A stretch of DNA of 64,000 nucleotides from Paralvinella palmiformis (taxonomy: Eukaryota > Annelida > Polychaeta > Terebellida > Alvinellidae). The translations under genes were made by a program, and so were the position numbers. The DNA is taken from contig JAODUP010000427.1 of assembly GCA_025642065.1 (NCBI GenBank), forward strand, positions 38,501-102,500, given 5' to 3'. The notes beneath the pieces are model-generated. The model did no database searches and had not been told where the DNA came from. It saw nothing but the letters and a program-made list of their open reading frames with translations. This document shows, one piece after another, positions 37,954 through 50,299 of this stretch. Each line of letters starts with the position of its first letter. The first letter of the stretch is position 1.

Positions 37954-38730
37954 AACACACATCACAGAGAGAGAGAGAGAGAGAGAGAGATACACACACA
38001 CACAGACATACACATATACACATATTGTTGAAACATATGAGCTAGCATATGTGTACCCCCGCCGCTACGGCGCGCCCCCAGTCACATATATCGCTGTTTG
38101 AGGTGTTGTGTGAGTACAGTTTGAGGGCCTGGATGCCAGACACAATGGCGCTGTCGGATATGACATTATGGCCCTCAAACTGGGCAGGTGTAAATCTGAG
38201 GTTATCTACACCGACGACATGATTGTATCTGTGAAAATGATTCATTGATCCGTTCTGGAATTAGATTTGTTTTATTAGTAGGCGGATTTCTGCTCCGCTT
38301 CTCCGCATTAGTGCTCTCTCTCTCTTTTGGTACCCCCCCCTCTCTGTCTGTCAGTGTTGTGTGTGTGTGTGGTGTGTGTGTGTCGGTGTGTGCGTGTGTT
38401 CTCGAAGATCACTTGAACTGATTGGCTGTAACTCTAAATTGCATGTCATAAGATACTATCTTAATGGCAGCTTAAATCATCTAGCAAACATTGCACGAGT
38501 TTTATAGATCTTCTCTTAAATATCCCGTATAAACATATAGATGGATTACGATGGATAAGACGCCCATTCGCGCGCGCGCGCACACGCACACACACACACA
38601 TACACACACAAAGAGAGGGGGGGGGACATCACCGTCGTCCGACCACAATAGTTTGAGCGAATCCGAATAACAGGCATTTTCTTTATTATCATCTCAGGTA
38701 GTCTTCTCCCATTCTACGAGTTGAAAGCGA

Positions 38731-38790
38731 CGTCGAGGGAAGAGAGCGAGAAAGAGAGAGACAGAAAGGGAGAGAGAGAGAGCGAGCAGA
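38731..38790. repeat. (GA)-rich purine tract upstream of proposed first exon
   Basis: GAGAGA-rich tract ending about 140 bp before the proposed start codon at 38930. It may be part of a promoter or 5' UTR, or only a microsatellite. Confidence 0.6.
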
Positions 38791-38929
38791 GAATACGCGC
38801 ACGAACAGACGGACGGAAAAGAAAGTGATAAAAACCCAGCCGACCGGCAGCCTTAACATGGAGGAACGTCTCGAGGAGATGAGCTCCCGTTCGGCATGTT
38901 TCCAGGAGCGGCGTCCGCATTAGGCGATA

Positions 38930-39123
38930 ATGGAAGGCCGCGATAAGCAGACCGGCGCTCATCATCATGTGGTCGTATGCGATAGGCGTAACACGGCAAC
39001 AACAACAGCAGCAGCAGCGGCGGCGGCAGCGGCGAGAACCGATAACACGAGTGCTACAGTGGCGCCAGCGGCGGTCGGCGTGGAAGGCACCACTGCGGGT
39101 GAACAACTCGAGGCGTCTATGAG
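38930..39123 (+). CDS. MyTH4-FERM gene, proposed exon 1 with start codon
   Basis: ATG in a good context (A at -3, G at +4) opens MEGRDKQTGAHHHVVVCDRR, then a Thr/Ala tract, ending GEQLEASM. Donor ATGAG|GTCAGT is phase 2. The next recognisable exon begins with the single base needed to make AGA (Arg). The exon sits in a GC-rich block preceded by a (GA)-rich stretch at 38739-38785, consistent with a promoter-proximal position. Homology does not support it, because such N-termini are not conserved. Confidence 0.5.
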
Positions 39124-42100
39124 GTCAGTTATCGTATCGTTATCTGCCAGGCCGGCGGGCGCGGCGGGCGGGCTAGCGAAGGTGGGAGGGCGTTGGGGAA
39201 CGTGGGGGGGGGGGTAAATCATGGATGATAGAAATCCCGACGGTTGTTCTCGGCGTAATCAGCCGGATCAGTACAACTATTATCTCGTATCTTTCTGGCG
39301 TTCAGTTGTGTTTATACTTGACGCTGATCTTCGGTTACCTCGATTTCTCGTTAGCACAAAACCGTCTGCCCGTTTGTCCAGCCTAATTATCGGACTAACT
39401 AACTCTGTACGCACCTGCGCTGCGCACCTGGATTGCTCGGCCTGGTTAGGCCAACGGCTGGCTCGGTAAGCCAGGCGACAGGGGCTCGTGTTCTTCTAAT
39501 ACATATAGAACGTTATCCATTCAACGCGACATGTGTGTTATGGCTAGATAACTACGCGTTTGTAGCAACCTGTATCAACTGGTTCACTCAAGTCATCGTG
39601 AGTCTCTCTCTCTCTCCGTGTGTGTGTGTGTGTGACTAACTCCCCACTTCTCCGCGAATATATTACGCAATTGTCTCTCTGATATAATCGTCTCCAACTT
39701 GTTTATAATGAACTTCGGTGGTTATAAGACTAATTAATTATCTGCTTGTTTGCATGAATTTTCCTTAAGGATTGTATCACTCACTCACTCACTCACTCAC
39801 TCACTCACTCACTCACTCACTCACTCACTCACTCACTCACTCACTCACTCACTCACTCACTCACTCACCCACTCACTCAACCACCTACCCACCCACTAAC
39901 TCACTCACTCACTCACTCACTTTTATCTGTACATCGTGTAGGTGTCTGTCTGAATGTTTACACACCAATAATCGGTATTTATCTGTTTTAGGCTTTTTTC
40001 TGTCATTGATAATATATAGTTCATATTAAAAAAGACCCAACCCAGACTGTTTACATGACCGATCATTGGTAATTATCTTTAGTCTATATTTAAAAAAAGA
40101 ATGTTTTCATGACCGATCATTTGGTAATTATGTGTAGCCTATAGTTTAAAAAACCCAGACTGTTTACCTGACCGTTCATACCTATATCATAGATCTGTAG
40201 TCTATATTTAAAACCCCCCAGGCTGTTTACACGATCGATCATAGGTAATTATCCGTTCCATACAAGATCAGATATCAGAAGGTTTGTTTTCTGCATCACA
40301 GATTTGTCTTCTATAGCCATCCGGGTGGTATATTCGATTTCGGCGTATTTCCCTTTTTTTAATGCTCTCACTTGACTGCGTCTGGCGGGCACCTACCGCA
40401 AATCACCTATACACCGACATACGAAAGCAGGCCCACCTGGCTAACTGCCCGACTGATCATCGCCGGCTACGCGTTATCGGTAATCTACGCGGTAACCGAG
40501 CCCCGAAAGCGTTTACCACAACGTTAGATGCGACGCTGACCGGGTAGCGGGGCCCACTATAGGATAGCTTACTCGTTATCAAACCCTTCTTGGTGATTGT
40601 ATGCCTTCAGCGTTGCCATTGGCGTCAGTTGTCAGCCGGTCGTGAGGTCATCCGTTTGTCAAGACATCCGACCATCTAGTCGTCCGTCATACTCGATAAT
40701 GCACTTCCTGGCCGCCCGGTTGTTGCGTAACGCTGTTCCGAGGCGGCTGGGGGTACGCGCGCGCGCTCGCGCGCCCACCCGTCCGCCCTGGCGATTACGT
40801 GCCATAAAAGTTAATTGGCAATAATTGATTTTCTTGTTTAACATATTACACCGTCGCCGGCTATTCGATGGACTGCCGGCCCGACCTACGTCTATCCTTG
40901 TGGCAAAAAGGAGTATCCAGAGTGCGGCTGTCAGATTGGAGTATCTCTACTTGCTTGGGCTGTCGTGTGGGAGTATCTCATTCGTGGCTGTCGGATACGG
41001 GTACCCGTTGCGGGGCTGTTATAATCGGGTACGTGTTGCCGAACTGTCGTGTCGGAGTGTCGAATGCATGGCTGTAAGTTGAAATGTCTGTCACTGGGTT
41101 GTCATATCGGAGTATCTGTCAATGGGCTGTCATGTCGGAGTATCTGTCAATGGGTTGTCATATCGGAGTATCTGTCAATGGGTTGTCATATCGGAGTATC
41201 GGTCAATGGGTTGTCATATCAGAGTATCTGTCAATGGGCTGTCATATCGGAGTACCTGTCAAGGGGCTGTCATATCTGAGTATCTGTCAAAGGGCTGTCA
41301 TATCGGAGTACTTGTCTCATGAGTGTCAGTGTGGAGTGTCTATAATCGGGCTGTCATATGGGAGTAGCCATTGCTGTGGCCATTGTATTGAAGTATCTGT
41401 GGCTTGTCTATCGTTTTTGGAATGTCTATGGTATGACTGCCATATCGGAGTTTTTATTACATATCTGTCATGTCGCAGTATATATGATAGAGTTATGACA
41501 CTGAAGTATCTATAGCAGGGATGCGGTGTCGGAATGTCTATCACATGGTTGTCATATCGGTGTATCCATCATAGTGCTGTCATATTGAAGTATCCATCTT
41601 AGCCTGTTATATCAGGGCATCTTTCACATGGCTGTTATATCAGGGAATCTTTCAAATGGTTGTTATATCAGGGAATCTTTCACATGGTTGTTATATAAGG
41701 GGATCTTTCATATGGTTGTTATATCAGGGGATTTTTCAAATGTTTGTAATATCAGGGAATCTTTCACATTGTTGTTATATTAGGGAATCTTTCACGTGGT
41801 TGTTATATTAGGGAATCTTTCACGTGGTTGTTATATCACGGAATCTTTCACATGGTTGTCATATCGGTGTATCCATCATATAGTGCTGTCATATTGAAGT
41901 ATATCCATCTTAGCCTGTTATATCAGGGCATCTTTCACATGGTTTTTATATCAGGGAATCTTTAACATGGTTGTTATAACAGGGAATCTTTCATAACAGT
42001 TGTTATATCAGGGAATCTTTCAAATGTTTGTTACATCAGGGAATCTTTCAAATGTTTGTTACATCAGGAAATCTTTCAAATGGATGTTATTTCAGGGAAT

Positions 42101-44249
42101 CTTTCACAACGGTTGTTATATCCCAATGCCCGTCACATGTCGGAGTATCAATAAGGGACATATCACATTGGAATATCTCTACGACTGGGCTAACATATAT
42201 AGGACTAGTTATCAAAGGGTCCTATCATGATATCTGTCATATTGCCGTATCTGTCACAGTCTTCTCATTTTACAATATTATTGTGACTGTTATCATTATC
42301 CCTACGATGACTGCTATGTAAAGACTGCCGTGCCTATATATCAGTAATAGGACTATCACATATCGAATTCATAATTTTTTTTAAAACACCCGGATGTTAC
42401 ACTGATGATTGTTGTCATATCGAAGTATCAACCACGTGACTATATCTCATATGAGAATCGTTAAATTGAAGTATGTATTTAGGTGTATCTGACAATCACT
42501 GTTTATTAGTATATGATAATTATTAATATCAACGTATGGTTATCGCACGATATCGATATTTATTGATCTGACAATTGCTATATCAGAATAGATAGCAATA
42601 TATTGTTAGGTGGGCATTTTAGATTAGAGAACATAGCAAAATGTTCTCAGCTGCGGGCATCTAGATGGGTTTATCTCGATTATCTAGATGGGTTTATCTC
42701 GATTATCTAGATGGGTTTATCTCGATTATCTAGATATGTTTATCTCGATCATCTAGATGTGTTTTCTCGATTATCTAGATGTGTTTATCTCGATTATCTA
42801 GATGTGTTTATCTCGATTCACTAGATGTGTTTATCTCGATTATCTAGATGGGTTTATCTCTATCATCTAGATGGGTTTATCTCGATTATCTAGATGGGTT
42901 TATCTCAATCATCTAGATGGGTTTATCTCGATATTTAGATATTGGTAAAGTACGAATTATTATATAAACGTCGATATCTAGATGTCTTCATCTTAGAATG
43001 AACAGGGGCGCCTCCGATGTCTGACTGGTAACGCGCTGCATCACAGATCACTACCATCTGAGTTCGAATCTCGACGTGGGCATATCTGAACGGCGTTTCA
43101 TCTTCGACTTGGCTTCATTACCTTTTGAAGTCGCTCGCTCGGTCCAATTAGCCTACCACGTTCACAAAAGTTGATGTAAAACATCAATTATCATCATCAT
43201 CATCATCTTAGAATGAACACACCCCTTACGCTCTGGTTAGATAATGTCTAGTGAGGCTAGAGATCGGGACCCTGGTAATCTACTGTGTGTTACACTTCAC
43301 AACCAGTAAGCCAACATATCTGTAACACGTTGCAGCGAAATTAGTTGTAGATAGTATTTAGTTATTCGTCGTTGCAACAATGATGCTAGGCTATGCAGCT
43401 ATCACTGAAGTCTCTCTTTTCACACAGGGCGCCTCCGCGGTCTAACCGGTAGTGCGTTGGATCACAGATCACTGCCACCTGAGTTCGAACCTCGGCGTGG
43501 GCATATCTGAAGGGTGTTTCATCTTCGACTTTGCTTCATTACCTTTAAAGATCGGTCGACCCATTTAGCCTACCATGTGCACAAAAGTGGACGTAAAAAA
43601 AACATCAATCATCATCATCACCATTATCTCTCTTCACACAAGTGCGTGCACACACACACAAACGCGCGCGCGCGCGCGTATACTGGTTATACTGCCTTTG
43701 AGTGTAATTTTACTGGACAAGTGAGACAAGTATTTAGTTTATAAGCTTCAGATGGCTAGGTGCCAGCATTCAACTCTCAGGGTGTGTGTGTGTGTGTGTG
43801 TGCGTGTGTGTGTGTGTGTGTGTGCACTAGTAGTTAGTCGGACTATCGTTCTCCAAGCGGGCGAAAAGAATTAATGGAAGAGAGACCGAGAATAAATGGC
43901 TAATTGACTGGCACCATGCCACGTTTCGGGTTCGGACATCTTGCCAAACCGATAGGGTCAGTAAGTCGTCTTAACAGGTCCGTGCGTGTATTCGCCGGCG
44001 ATGAAGATACGTGCCTGTACGACGAAGACGACGGGGCTGAGGGGGGGGGAGAGGGGTGGTTGAATATTTGTCGCTAAGTCTTCCTACGATCACTCACGTA
44101 TTGTGGCGTAACCTGGGATGGTGTCGGCCAATTATTACGTGTCTGGATCATTTGCATAACGTCTGGATGGACTCATCTGTTCTAAAGTTGTGACGGTAGT
44201 GGTAATGAAGATAATTAAGTTGTGTTGTTGTTATTGTCGTTGTTGTTAT

Positions 44250-44283
<34 letters not shown>

Positions 44284-44741
44284 AAATATGGAATAAAACG
44301 ATGCCTCTTCCGAAACATATTGGCACCATCGGCACTAATCAGGCCGTTACGGTTTGGGAATTTGGTGTGTGGCCCGTTTTGCTGCAATCAGACGTTGCCG
44401 CAAACACGTGCGTGCCGGCCGACCCTCCCGGTCGATGATTTCCCTTCCCATCGCTGCCAGAACAACGCCACCTCGTCGACGTTACCGTCCGCCGATACGG
44501 CAATCAGGTAATGGGCCCGCTCGTATGTTCCATAAATGCGATTCACACCGACATCCATCTCGACCCAGCCGCATGAGTGGGCTTTCTTTCGATCTCTTTT
44601 CGCCGATTTGGCTAAGGAGAGAGCGGATCGACGCCGTTATCTATCCCGACCTTGGCAATTTTGCCGCATCCGATGTTGTTGCCAGCTTCCTAGCAACGAG
44701 CTGACGGCGTCTGCTGCGTTATTGGCCGGTGGCCGTGTCGT

Positions 44742-44777
<36 letters not shown>

Positions 44778-45160
44778 ATATATACACAGACGTACATAGC
44801 GGTAATGATGAGTCGTTAGACCTTATTGTTGCCGCCAGCGTGTACGAGCCCGACAGCACTCGGTCGTCCTGCTGCCCCGGCATGATGCGTCCTAACTCTT
44901 TATGCGCTCTACAAGCATTCATTTGCAATGTGCCAGTTATTATTAGCAGCATTACGCCGGCCCCCAGGTAGCACCAAAATCCTATATATTATTCATTGGA
45001 TGAAGCAGATGGGAGAAGAACATAAGCTGATTCCACATAAAGCAGACGGTAATGGGATAACGCGGACAATGTAAAGTGCTTTCTAACAAAGAAGTCGGGC
45101 CCGTTTGCCAAAAATGTATATTGTGCCAGGGAATTATAATTTGTAGTATTGTTTTCTTTC

Positions 45161-45203
<43 letters not shown>

Positions 45204-45812
45204 CTGTAGCCGGAATGGTGTGTAAAACAGCAGGATGCTGCTGGAGTTCTTTTCATCTCACTTTTAAGGGTGTCTTTAAGGTACGTTCATACGCTTGACA
45301 CGTATATTAGATTATAACCGTTTAGCAGCACTGAGCTTATAGTTACTATTACTAATACTGGCGCGATCATATATATATATACCTATGCGTTTATGCTCAC
45401 ATGTGTCCGTCTTGGAGTGCGTGCATCCATCCATCTTTGCAAATACATGGGAGTGCGTGTGCATTTTTTGGCGATGCACAAAAGCACCGGTACGGCGTAG
45501 ACTCGAACCGAACGCGCTGATTGCCTCTAACCCAGCATTAGCATTAGCGCATCCAGTAGGAAATATAATGCAATGGCAGGGTCAATGGAAGCACCATGGC
45601 GATAATTTGCCATTACCGTCAGCGTCGATGGAAATCTCAAAATAATTAACGAGAAAAGCCGACACGTAATAATGTTGTAATGGTATTTTTCTTCGTGAAA
45701 TTATTCCTCGCGTAGGTACTTGCACATAAATAAATAAATAATTATGAATAAAGTTAAAAAATTTAAATAAAAGACACATACACACAGACAGACAGACAGA
45801 CAGACAGAACAC

Positions 45813-45855
<43 letters not shown>

Positions 45856-46785
45856 CACACACACACAAATATGACCGTGCCTTATATGCCGCGGCACTGA
45901 TTTTAAACTGTGTGCATTGTTCCCAGAGCATCCGATGCTGAACTGCGCCAAGTGACATCAGCCATCAGTTGCAGCTTCCATCAAACGGGTGCGAGGCCGG
46001 AAGGTGCCACAGGCCATCATCCATCCAGACAGGCCAGTCCATCCGAGGCGAATGTGAGTAGTAGTCATAGTTCTGGAGTTATGGAACAGCTCATGGAAGA
46101 AATGGACCAGGTGTTTCATGATGTACTGCAAGGAGAGGATGTAGGTAACTATGTTATCATTGTCTTTGTGTGCCGAAAAACGAAAACCAAAAGCATCCCG
46201 AAAGGAAAAAACCCACATAATCCAGGCTATAAGCTAGTTCAGCCACAAATATAGCCGTTCGCGCGTGTGCGCGCGCCCATGCGTCTGTGTGCAGCCACCT
46301 TTGGCCGCGCTTACGAAGGTCCGTGATGGCGCTCATTGGCTGACGCCTTTTTTTGTGAACTGGGCATGATTTATGTTTTTTGAAGGACTCTACCAGCGAC
46401 TTTATTTATTAGCCCCCAAAACGACGGTTATTTCCAGCTACAGCTCTGTGGATCGTTGATCTTCGGAAGTAATTGTTTGTGATAACTGACTTCAGAAAGA
46501 GATATGTTTTGTCCTAGCTTCGGGCTAACTGTGGGCAGTGTTCTCAGACCTAGCCTGCGGTTGACCTTTGCCGAGTCCCGAAATGAAAATGTGATTTCTT
46601 TGTTTGCACTCGGCTTCTATTAATATGACTTGTGGCTACATATATCTGTCTACCTGCTTGGTGTCTTTGCTGGCTCTTGCCTTCTTGTCTGTCCTGTTGT
46701 GACCAAAATAAGCACTTGACTTTAAAACATCCAGTGATCAAATTATGTATTACGCACCTTGTACTATTTTTCATCATCATCATCA

Positions 46786-46821
<36 letters not shown>

Positions 46822-48156
46822 GGGGTGCGTGTGTTTCGCCCATCTTATAGACGATTCATTGAGGACTAAATGCAAAACAATAACTTTTCTACTTGCGCGT
46901 GTGTGTGTGCTTATCAGTCTGCGTTCTTGTGACAAAAACAAACTATTCGAAACTATTCCATGCAAAAATACAATCGTAGACCAGCATCCCGGCAACGAAT
47001 GAATTAGACCAATAAACCGCTAATCTGGTCACACTCGTTAATATTTAGGCGACATTGAATTTCAATTAAACCCAAAACGACTGTTTTTCCCGAAGCAACT
47101 ATCCAATGCAACTGGAATGGCGTGATTTCGTCCCATCTAATCACGTAATCTCGCGCACATCGTAGTAAAGAAAACAGAGATATAGCCTCGCCATAAAACC
47201 CCGACCAATTATTAGTACTAATTTAAAGATTAACAATAATTATTTATAACCGTCTTCAAACGGAAACCGACCATCCGGAAAAATAGCCGCAGGTTGCCCC
47301 TACTATCGCCCATAGGAGTCGCGAGCAGGCGCCGGGTTAACATCGACGCCGTTAAGAAGCCATTCGTCAGACGTACGATTTACCGTCGGGGAAGATGTTC
47401 CAGGTAGCCATCGAGGCGGATACTATTTATTACTCGGGAGAAAACCAACGGATCGTCCGTCGTTCGTCGCCGGTTTAGACAATACGGAGCCCACTGACGA
47501 TAATCGGCCTCTATTTGACGGCATCAACGTGCCTCTCTAGAGGGGGTGGCCAGGGAGGATGTTCGTGTTTAAAATTTCGCTTCTCTCATCGCATACGGCC
47601 CAGCAGCGCCGCCGCCTGGACCGTTGTCACGATGAGTTATGCCCGTTGACTGTTTGGGCTGAATACAAAGCTCGCTGGGCGCCGATATTTTGAGGCTGAC
47701 ACGTAAATCGATGGAGAGATTTAAGGATAACCGGCGCGTTAACGTCGATGTCGGGGGATGGATGGATAGATGGATGGATCAGCGGCGTTCGCGTGCTCCC
47801 CACGGCGCACTTCGTCTCCCAGAAGTCAGCAACAGTTCAGCGGCGACGACAATGGAACGTTTTTCGGCATATGGCTGACGCCTGTGCTCCATTGTGTCCC
47901 GACGGATGCGTATGTACCTGCCCGCCCGTGTGTGCGTGCGTGCGCATGCGTGTGTTAGCAGTGTATGAAAAGGCACTGGTGCAATTAAGAACGAATGGTA
48001 AATACAAGTTTTGGGCGATTCATCACGGGGACTAAATCCTGAATTCAGTGTATGTGTTGTGTGCGTGTGCGTGTGTGTGTGTGTGCTTGAACGCATGAAT
48101 GCATGCATGTGTGTCTGTGGTGGGGTATATATGTTTGTATGTATGTATGTATGTTA

Positions 48157-48191
<35 letters not shown>

Positions 48192-49083
48192 TAGCAGTCT
48201 ATGAAAAGGAACTGGTGCAAATAAAAATGAATGGTAAATACTAGTTCTGGACGATTCATCATCGGATCATATCGAGAGCTGTGATATTTCATTCAGTATC
48301 AATTTAGTGTATGTGTTTCGTGTGTGCATGTATGCTTGAACGCATAAATAGATACGAGTATGTACGACGGAGCGAATTTGACTGATTTTCTAATGCGGCT
48401 GGCGCCATTTTTACTAGTATGTGCGCTTTCCAGCACAGTGTATACTCCCATTTATGAATGCCCTCCGCTGGCTTCCTATAGAGAACTATGGCTGGATTTT
48501 GGGATATAATAATTGCTTACGCCAAAGCCGGCCGCCCCGGGCCAAGAGGTCGATGGAAATAGATCAAACGTGAAGCGTCACGAAGTTGCTTCGGTAAAAA
48601 TCAATCGTCGCTGGACAGCAGCCACGTAGAAGTTATTGTCGTGCCGTGCCACTAAGATGTGCGCTGAGACTTTCAGATGGACGGGATCAAGGGTCTTTGT
48701 CTGGCATTAGCATAATTGCGCTGACTTCATTAACCTCATTCGCAGGCACGCACGTCTGCACACACACATACACACACACACACACACACACGTACACACA
48801 TGCACACACACGGGGGGAGGGGTGCGGGGGGTCGAATGAATGCCGCCAGTGGTGGGAGTTTTATCTAATGTTCCTCTCCTAATCGCTTGATGTCTGACTG
48901 GGCTGCCCTCTGTTGGCTGTTTACGTGGAACACTTGTCACTTATCGTGGTTTAGTGCGTTGTTCTACAAGAGACTCCTTACTATAGACTGGGATCTCTCT
49001 TAGCAAGCTTTATTGTTCTCCAAGATTCGTATCAAGCCACTCGAGGTATCCCTGTTGGTTAATATATCCGTATAACAACTACA

Positions 49084-49122
<39 letters not shown>

Positions 49123-50251
49123 CTCTTGCTCTCTTTTTTTATTTGCATTCACTAATAATCCTGTGTTAACCTTTTTTGTTTTGTTTTGGGCAGTTCTACT
49201 GTTATCGTTCATGTATATTTTGGTGTTTTTTAGGGCGCACAAATTTATTTTTAATATTTGACCAAATAAATAATCTTAATTTAAACATGATTCACATTTT
49301 CCACATAGGAGCTAAGGATAGCCCGGTACAGCATGACGAGTGCCAGTGAGACGTCGTCCCGCCGCGGATACAGCGTCGATGGCGGTTTGATGCCGAGCGG
49401 TGATTTGCGTGTTCTGTCGCGTCCGGGTCGGGCTTCGTTCGAGAGGAGCGAGGACGGCTGGATTAGGCGAGACCTGTTCATGTACGGCAACAAGGAGAAC
49501 CGTCCGTTGATGGACGGCAGCGGGACGGGCGTTCGCCAGCAACAACAGCCGCCGCCGCCGCACGTCGGCCCCACCGAGTCGGTGCCGCTCGCCGAAATGG
49601 ACGACTTCTCGGAGAGCCTGTGCATGTCGTCGGACGAGAGCACGAAGCGCTGCTCGCGGACGGACAGCGATTCCTATCTGACGAATCGCGACGGCGTCTC
49701 GCTCGACGGGAACACGACGTCCGGCGACGAGGCCGACGTCTCCAGCCTGGTGGCGGCGACGGGCAGCGCGAAGGTGGCGAAGCGAAAGCGAAAGTCAAAA
49801 AACCGGCGCGGGAAAACCGTGCGCAACGAGCGGCCGCCGCGCCCCGGAGAGTGCGGGACATTGGTCGACGAGCGGGCGTCGGTGAGCTCGATGTATAAAT
49901 GGTGGCTGAATCAGATCGAGGAACAGGACAACCTGGAGCGTTGCTACTTCAGCGGTCACAACGACAAGAGCCACAAAGACTCCGATTACGCTATGATAGA
50001 GTTCGCCGAGCGATATTATAACAATCACTACATCTTCTTTGGATATAGTAGTGCACTGACTAAAACTGTAAATATTGTACGCAGAAAGTCATTCACAGTA
50101 AGTACGGCCGTGGAAGGGGCGCATTAGTGCGGGCGCCGCGTTTCAACCGGGACAGCACGCTGCCAGAGTTGTGTGTGTGTGATGATATGCCCACACCGAG
50201 ATTCGAACTCAGGTGGTAGTGATTTGTGGTCCAACGCGCTACCAGTTAGAC

Positions 50252-50299
<48 letters not shown>

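Larger units (their letters stand above)
39124..45926 (+). other. Intron 1 of the MyTH4-FERM gene
   Basis: A 6.8 kb intron holding a TCAC array, GC-rich blocks (40350-40810, 44290-44960), the 28-bp and 23-bp minisatellites, two SINEs and an ACAG array. No exon was found in it. Confidence 0.5.

Noticed and set aside
37780..38031. Repeated THSL peptides, also at 32736-33007 and 39772-40029
   Set aside because: Translation of (TCAC)n arrays, not a repeat protein.
41049..41515. Open frames with regularly repeated peptides (for example SVNGLSYRSICQWVVISEYL)
   Set aside because: They are translations of the 28-bp minisatellite. Because 28 is not divisible by 3, the peptide period is 84 nt in every frame, and the frame stays open only because the unit lacks stops.
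40905..42940. CRISPR-like array
   Set aside because: The repeats are head-to-tail without unique spacers of constant length, and the surrounding genome is animal.
43005..43075. tRNA gene
   Set aside because: The A and B box-like motifs belong to a SINE with body, tail and target-site duplication. No acceptor stem pairs.
44354..44704. Arg/Pro-rich open frame of 116 codons
   Set aside because: Lies in a GC-rich intronic block with overlapping open frames in another phase. There is no domain and no splice sites that fit the gene.
45582..45958. Cys/Val/Ser-rich minus-strand frames (CLSVCLSV...)
   Set aside because: Translation of the (ACAG)n microsatellite.
49478..49861. Minus-strand Arg/Ala/Ser-rich open frames opposite exon 3
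   Set aside because: Shadows of the GC-rich plus-strand exon, whose splice phases and domain content support the plus strand.
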